64,000 bases of DNA, from positions 402,001 to 466,000 of the forward strand of contig NW_027506874.1 of the NCBI RefSeq assembly GCF_052324685.1, in the 5' to 3' direction. The translations under genes were made by a program, and so were the position numbers. The stretch is from Brachyhypopomus gauderio. Its lineage: Eukaryota > Chordata > Actinopteri > Gymnotiformes > Hypopomidae. Positions 58,124 to 64,000 of the stretch are shown here, one piece after another. Each line of letters opens with the position of its first letter. Position 1 is the first letter of the stretch. The notes beneath the pieces were generated by a model. The model had not been told where the DNA came from and did no database searches. It saw only the letters and a program-made list of their open reading frames with translations.

Positions 58124-61100
58124 TCATGTCAGCTGAGCTGGTAGCTGCAGGGGCGTTTCACTCACCGAGGGCTTGCCATTGTGCTCATACGTGCTCTGGG
58201 TAGAGTACATGGGGATGTCTGGGTTATAGTAGCCCAGGGAGGTGGGCTCACTCAGGCTCATGAAGCCACGCCTCCTCCAGCAACAACACCAACACAGAAG
58301 CTGTGAGGAGGAACACGCCATGTTAACGTCTCACGTGAAGGCACGGACACATTTGGTTCAGATCATGGACGAAACAGAAATTGCGTCATGGACACGCTGA
58401 GGTAGATCTTAAAAACCCTTTACAGGGACATCGAGATATCAGATATATCAAAATGAGATGTTCACTATAATAGAGGATAATCACACTCATTTATTCATAT
58501 TTAAAAAATAACCATGAAAGGTCATTATTACAACACTATTGTTATTTATTCACAGCTTGTGTAAAATGTGGATTATTTGGGAGTTCTATGTGAGACTGAC
58601 CAGCAGTAAAAGAAGGATGAGGAAGAGGAAGAGTATGATGGCTGCCAACACTAGGATGGCCACGCCCCATCCGGGCACGCCCTGCCCCGCCCCCACTGCT
58701 CCCGCTTCTGTTGAAGTGACCTTGTGTGGAGACACTGTGGTGGTACCATTGGTCAGGGACGTGGGGGGGGTCACAGTGAGCTTGGCAACTGTGTGAGGAG
58801 GAACATCACATGGTCAGTACTCATTAAGCCTGCAAGTGGAACCCTCCAGATGTGTATTTATTGCAAAAACAGAACCATAAAATGTAGAGCATGCTAATGA
58901 AAACATGTTGGGGGCTTCAGTCTCGCCTCATTCTTTATGTAATTTAAATACTATCATCACTCACTGTATTGCAAAATATTAAATTCTAAGAATGAATAAT
59001 TGGGTTTTCATTACCTTTGGTGTAGCTTATGTTTAGAACCAGCGATGAAGAATTATCTTTATCATAATTATCAGCAAATGTGTTTTCCACAACAGATTCA
59101 TTAATTCGCGAAGTGCCAAACATTGTTACTGAAGATGCGATCACAGATCCATTACTGAGGGAAAGATATTGAGAGAAAGACTTTTTGGGTCTCGGTTTGA
59201 TCATTTATCAAATTTACTCCAATTATCCAATTTATTGCCACTAAAAGGTAAAATGGTTTAAAAGGACAATGAGTTGTAAAGGTAAAGTCTATGTCTAGAT
59301 TTTATTCATTTTGTGTAAATTATTGCAGTGTAAATTTGACTTTGACTTTGTAAGGGATTAGCTTGTTTATACTGAAACCTGCACTACATCTGTTTACCTG
59401 AACGTCATCTCTGAAACCCCTTGATAATGAACCGAGGGTGAATGTCCAAAAGTGCTGGAAAACTTTTAAAAGATGGAAAATAGACACGCGATTAGCTTCA
59501 GCAATCAGAGACGTGCACATAAATCCATTAAAGTTTGTGCTGACTAAGAAATACTGGTTAACATGAACTGCACATTCATATAGCAAATTATTTATCCCAT
59601 TACAACATGCACTTGCAGGTCTAGCATGTATGGCCTCTTAGTAATGTTTGTTTGGTGCTCTGTGAGTCATTCGGTGCTGCTGCCCTGGTGTTTGGTCAGT
59701 GTTTGTTTGAGAATCATCTCACCATCTTCTCCACTTCCTGCCGCAGTGTTTGATACTGCTGGGATTTCTGATCCTTGAGTGACTCATTGTAAATCCGGTT
59801 GGTGATTTTGATGTCAATAGTGAAGTTAGAGGAAGCAGCCACAGTTGCTGTGCTGGTTTTAGGAGCCACGGTAACATTGGGAGATGAGACAGCACCTGTA
59901 GGAGAACCACCATGCTGAGAGCACACCTTTACACCTTTACCTTTACACCTTTACACCTTTACATCAGCACGTCATGAGAGATCACACCTTTACACCTTTA
60001 CATCAGCACGTCACGAGAGATCACACCTTTACACTTTTACATCAGCACGTCATGAAAGGTCACACCTTTACACTTTTACATCAGCGCGTCATGAGAGATC
60101 ACACTTTTACATCAGCATGTCATGAGAGATGTGCACATACATCACGTCATGAGAGATGTGTACATACATCATCACGTCATGATGGGTAAGTACTGTAAAC
60201 CTGTAACTGTGTTTAACTCTGTGCAGTGATCTATATTCTAGACAACCAAATTAAAAATCACTTTATTTTGCCAAACGTGTCACAATTTGAGGAATTTGTT
60301 TTTGAGGTTACTTTGCTAATATGAAATATGACAATGTGCAGGATTAAGTAGGTTTATTATCACAAAATATCCCAAAAAAGGAAAAAAGTTATTTTATTTA
60401 GTAAAATACCACGGAAATCAAAATGAATATATTATTCTTCAGCTAAAAATACATGTTCTAATTCCAACTTAACATGTTCTACTAAAGTGCTTTTGTGGAC
60501 TAGGTAAAATAGTTCACAATATTAATATTACTATTAGAAATATCATTAGCATCATCATCATCATCTTCACCACCACCATTATTATTATAAGTAGCTGTAG
60601 TAGTAATAATGATAATCAGAATAAGAAGTTTGATTTATGTAGCACCATCCTTATACCCAAAATCACTTCACATTGAGGAACAAAACTTCTTTAGAAGGTG
60701 ATTAAAATATAGAGAAAACAAAATATACTGGTTTATTTTTCTTGCTTTGCTATTTTATGTGTGAGCTTTAAGAGCTTTACATGTTCAGAAGGGTCAGTGT
60801 TGTATAAGTACATTTCTTACAAGTATGTCACCGCAATGGAAAGGTTGGATTCAAGGTGTAACAAATACTTTGACTAGTACTACTTGGACTGTTGTCAATT
60901 TTAAATATATTTGTGTCTTACCTGAAAAGAACACAGAGGTTGGATGGGTGGAGGTTTCTCTGTTTGTGGATCCACTGGTGGAGGTTGGATGGGTGGAGGT
61001 TTCTCTGGTCGTGGATCCACTGGTGGAGGTTTCTCTGTTTGTGGATCCACTAGTGGAGGTTGGATGGGTGGAGGTTTCTCTGGTCGTGGATTCACTGGTG

Positions 61101-63621
61101 GAGGTTGGATGGGTGGTGGTTTCTCTGGTCGTGGATTCACTGGTGGAGGTTGGATGGGTGGAGGTTTCTCTGGTCGTGGATTCACTGGTGGAGGTTGGAT
61201 GGGTGGTGGTTTCTCTGGTCGTGGATGTGGGGGTCACAGTGAGCTTGGCAACTGTGTGAGGAGGAACATCACATGGTCATTACTCATTAAGCCTGCAAGT
61301 GGAACCCTCCAGATGTGTATTTATTGCAAAAACAGAACCATAAAATGTAGAGCATGCTAATGAAAACATGTTGGGGGCTTCAGTCTCGCCTCATTCTTTA
61401 TGTAATTTAAATACTCTCGTCACTCACTGTATTGCAAAATATTAAATTCTGAGAATGAATAATTGGGTTTTCATTACCTTTGGTGTAGTTTATGTTTAGA
61501 ACCAGCGATGAAGAATTATCTTTATCATAATTATCAGCAAATGTGTTTTCCACAACAGATTCATTAATTTGCGAAGTGCCAAACATTGTTATTGAAGATG
61601 CGATCACAGATCCATTACTGAGGGAAAGATATTGAAAGAAAGACTTTTTGGGTCTCGGTTTGATCATTTATCAAATTTACTCCAATTATCCAATTTATTG
61701 CAACTAAAAGGTAAAATGGTTTAAAAGGACAATGAGTTGTAAAGGTAAAGTCTATGTCTAGATTTTATTCATTTTGTGTAAGTTATTGCAGTGTAAATTT
61801 GACTTTGACTTTGTAAGGGATTAGCTTGTTTATACTGAAACCTGCACTACATCTGTTTACCTGAACGTCATCTCTGAAACCCCTTGAAAATGAACCGAGG
61901 GTGAATGTCCAAAAGTGCTGGAAAACTTTTAAAAAGATGGAAAATAGACACGCGATTAGCTTCAGCAATCAGAGACGTGCACATAAATCCATTAAAGTTT
62001 GTGCTGACTAAGAAATACTGGTTAACATGAACTGCACATTCATATAGCAAATTATTTATCCCATTACAACATGCAAATGCAGGTCTAGCATGTATGGCCT
62101 CTTAGTAATGTTTGTTTGGTGCTCTGTGAGTCATTCGGTGCTGCTGCCCTGGTGTTTGGTCAGTGTTTGTTTGAGAATCATCTCACCATCTCCTCCACTT
62201 CCTGCCGCAGTGTTTGATACTGCTGGGATTTCTGATCCTTGAGTGACTCATTGTAAATCCGGTTGGTGATTTTGATGTCAATAGTGAAGTTAGAGGAAGC
62301 AGCCACAGTTGCTGTGCTGGTTTCAGGAGCCACGGTAACATTGAGAGATGAGACAGCACCTGTAGGAGAACCACCATGCTGAGAGCACACCTTTACACCT
62401 TTACCTTTACACCTTTACACCTTTACATCAGCACGTCATGAGAGATCACACCTTTACACCTTTACATCAGCACGTCACGAGAGATCACACCTTTACACTT
62501 TTACATCAGCACGTCATGAGAGATCACACCTTTACACTTTTACATCAGCATGTCATGAGAGATCACACCTTTACACTTTTACATCAATCAATCAATCAAT
62601 CAATCAAATTTTATTTATATAGCGCTTTTTACAACAGTTGTTGTCACAAAGCAGCTTTACAAGTGCCGAGTCCTAGCCCCCAGTGAGCAAGCCAAATCAG
62701 CACGTCATGAGAGATGTGTACATGTCATGAAAGATCACACCTTTACATCAGCACATCATGAGAGATGTGCACATACATCACGTCATGAGAGATGTGTACA
62801 TACATCATCACGTCATGATGGGTAAGTATTGTAACCCTGTAGCTGTGTTTAACCTGTGCAGTGATCTATATTCTAGACAACCAAATTCAAAATCACTTTA
62901 TTTTACCAAATGTGTCACAATTTGAGGTATTTGTTTTTGAGGTTACTTTGCTAATATGAAATATGACAATGTGCAGGATTAAGTAGGTTTATTATCACAA
63001 AATATCACAAAAAAGGAAAAAAGTTATTTTACTTAGTAAAATACCACGGAAATCAAAATGAATATATTATTCTTCAGTTAAAAATACAAGTTCTAATTCC
63101 AACTTAACATGTTCTACTAAAGTGCTTTTGTGGACTAGGTAAAATAGTTCACAATATTAATATTACTATTAGAAATATCATTAGCATCATCATCATCATC
63201 TTCATCACCACCACCATTATTATTATAAGTAGCTGTAGTAGTAATAATGATAATCAGAATAAGAAGTTTGATTTATGTAGCACCATCCTTATACCCAAAG
63301 TCACTTCACATTGAGGAACAAAACTTCTTTAGAAGATGGTTAAAATATAGAGAAAACAAAATATACTGGTTTATTTTTCTTGCTTTGCTATTTTATGTGT
63401 GAGCTTTAAGAGCTTTGCATGTTCAGAAGGGTCAGTGTTGTATAAGTACATTTCTTATAAGTATGTCACTGCAATGGAAAGGTTGGATTCAATATATAAT
63501 TCAATAATACTAGTACTACTTGGACTGTTGTCAATTTTAAATATATTTGTGTCTTACCTGAAAAGAACACAGAGAGCCCAAAGACCCAGTGCAGTGATGT
63601 TTCTCTCATCGTAATGTACAT
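58124..63621 (-). CDS. MUC1-like transmembrane mucin with two SEA domains
   Basis: Exons in transcript order: 63621-63558 (signal peptide, HWVFGLSVFFSG), 62359-62187, 61925-61861, 61617-61478 (SEA 1), 61251-60922 (Thr/Ser/Pro repeat), 59895-59723, 59462-59398, 59154-59015 (SEA 2), 58788-58601 (membrane span), 58300-58166 (tail). Phases agree. If the last exon runs on to the TGA at 58124 the protein is about 504 residues; a donor at 58165 could instead splice onward. SEA matches human MUC1 in order: YQTLRQEVEEMF (YQELQRDISEMF), NGSVIASSITMF (PGSVVVQLTLAF), INESVVENTF (INVHDVETQF). The span begins GAGQGVPGWGVAILVL versus human SGAGVPGWGIALLVL. The tail has CWCCCWRRR and tyrosines (GYYNPDIPMY). 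MUC1 is a surface glycoprotein whose SEA domain self-cleaves and whose tail signals. The GSVVV site reads GSVIA here. Confidence 0.78.
58166..58300 (-). CDS. MUC1-like cytoplasmic tail exon
   Basis: 45 codons in phase 0 after TCCTCACAG. It starts LLCWCCCWRRR, giving a palmitoylation-prone cysteine cluster and basic stop-transfer residues, and ends in NGKPS before GTGAGT. Reading through adds 13 residues and a stop at 58124-58126. If the donor is used, a candidate short terminal exon starts at 58047 on the - strand after CTCTGCAG. RNA is needed to choose. Confidence 0.7.
59930..60185. repeat. 39-bp minisatellite, copy A
   Basis: Units with core TTACATCAGCACGTCATGAG follow CTTTACAC repeats. 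The equivalent array lies in the other duplicate at 62388-62820. Confidence 0.9.
60922..61251 (-). CDS. Chimeric mucin-repeat exon of the MUC1-like gene
   Basis: 330 bases, phase 1 to phase 1. Its 5' part (AKLTVTP, after CACACAG at 61258-61252) copies the start of the transmembrane exon at 58788. Its 3' part (SVFFSG with donor GTAAGAC) copies the end of the signal-peptide exon at 63558. Between them lies a 45-bp coding repeat giving STTRETSTHPTSTSE, about six units, rich in Thr, Ser and Pro and suited to O-glycosylation. It is the junction of the internal tandem duplication. Confidence 0.85.
62388..62820. repeat. 39-bp minisatellite, copy B, with an insertion
   Basis: Same units as at 59930-60185, expanded and interrupted at 62582-62695 by an L2-like tail. 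Confidence 0.9.
62582..62695 (-). mobile_element. Young L2-like LINE 3' fragment
   Basis: Starts at (TCAA)n and is almost identical over about 110 bases to the 3' end of the LINE at 15841. It stops after GAGCAAGCCAAA, a strong 5' truncation. It is absent from the paralogous site near 60100, so it inserted after the tandem duplication. Confidence 0.9.
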
Positions 63622-63769
63622 ACTCAGTAGTGGAGATCCTGCAGCTTGTAAGCTTTGTTAGTTGGTTTTAGTTCCAGGAACACTGTGCTGTAGACACTGC
63701 AGAGGGAACAGTCTCTTTATTGTTAGAGCACCTGAACAGGTATCCGAGCCAGTGGGGTGGGGCCAAAAC

Positions 63770-64000
63770 TGCTTCATCAGCCAGTGTGGGTACTGCTTTA
63801 TTAGCCAGTGTGATTACTGCTTCATTAACCAGTGTGGTTACTGCTTCATTAACCAGTGTGGTTACTGCTTCATTAACCAGTGTGATTACTGCTTTATTAA
63901 CCAGTGTGGTTACTGCTTCATTAACCAGTGTGGTTACTGCTTCATTAACCAGTGTGGTTACTGCTTCATTAACCAGTGTGATTACTGCTTCATTAACCAG
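63770..64000. repeat. 25-bp minisatellite upstream of the MUC1-like gene
   Basis: About nine copies with core GTTACTGCTTCATTAACCAG. It reaches the right edge of the window and lies about 150 bases or more 5' of the signal-peptide exon. Confidence 0.95.

Larger units (their letters stand above)
58790..63557. repeat. Internal tandem duplication (two copies of about 2.46 kb) in the MUC1-like gene
   Basis: 58776-60940 and 61239-63576 align nearly base for base. The offset is 2463 bases at the SEA exons and 2636 at the far end, because copy 2 gained an L2 fragment and extra repeat units. The copies differ by scattered substitutions, including synonymous ones in exons. Each copy holds three SEA exons and their introns. 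Confidence 0.93.

Overview
This window looks like teleost fish genomic DNA. The genes are split by many introns with GT-AG junctions. The interspersed repeats are fish-type: an L2-like LINE with a TTGA-repeat 3' tail, decayed Tc1 elements, a hAT-type MITE and short SINEs. The region is unusually rich in minisatellites, and one 500-base run of N marks an assembly gap. All gene calls come from reading exons by eye, checking splice phase, and comparing with remembered family sequences; no search was run.

Layout. A 27-bp minisatellite fills 1-3119. The last two readable exons of a DC-STAMP-domain gene (dcst1-like, + strand) lie at 4622-4732 and 6516-6752, separated by a 31-bp minisatellite. adam15 (+ strand) runs from 7629 to 27672. 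It encodes a membrane metalloprotease-disintegrin whose tail has repeated SH3-ligand motifs; most of its prodomain and protease exons are not visible and may lie in the gap at 12427-12926. Its introns hold two Tc1 remnants, an L2 LINE and several minisatellites. A class 4 semaphorin (sema4a-like, + strand) occupies 29751-35954. Two MS4A/CD20-like four-span genes (+ strand) follow at 37615-39539 and 42085-46136. nudt17 (+ strand) is complete in eight exons from 47998 to 54060, with a 3-kb minisatellite in the intron that interrupts its Nudix box. On the - strand, 58124-63621 carries a MUC1-like membrane mucin with two SEA domains, a threonine/serine/proline repeat between them, one transmembrane segment and a short tail.

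The order dcst1-adam15, with muc1, sema4a and nudt17 in the same window, recalls human 1q21-q22, where orthologues of these genes are spread over a larger interval. This supports the assignments, including the MUC1-like call. The proteins are mostly surface or secretory-route proteins (ADAM, semaphorin, MS4A, mucin), but the sequence does not show that they act in one pathway.

Two observations stand out. First, the MUC1-like gene seems to have been made by an internal tandem duplication of about 2.46 kb with both breakpoints inside exons; this doubled the SEA domain and created a chimeric exon that carries the mucin repeat. Second, minisatellites have grown out of exon-intron boundaries at three genes (dcst1 donor, adam15 donor, sema4a-like acceptor), so functional splice signals are copied many times. 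In adam15 the 30-bp unit is in frame and open, so alternative donor use could vary protein length.
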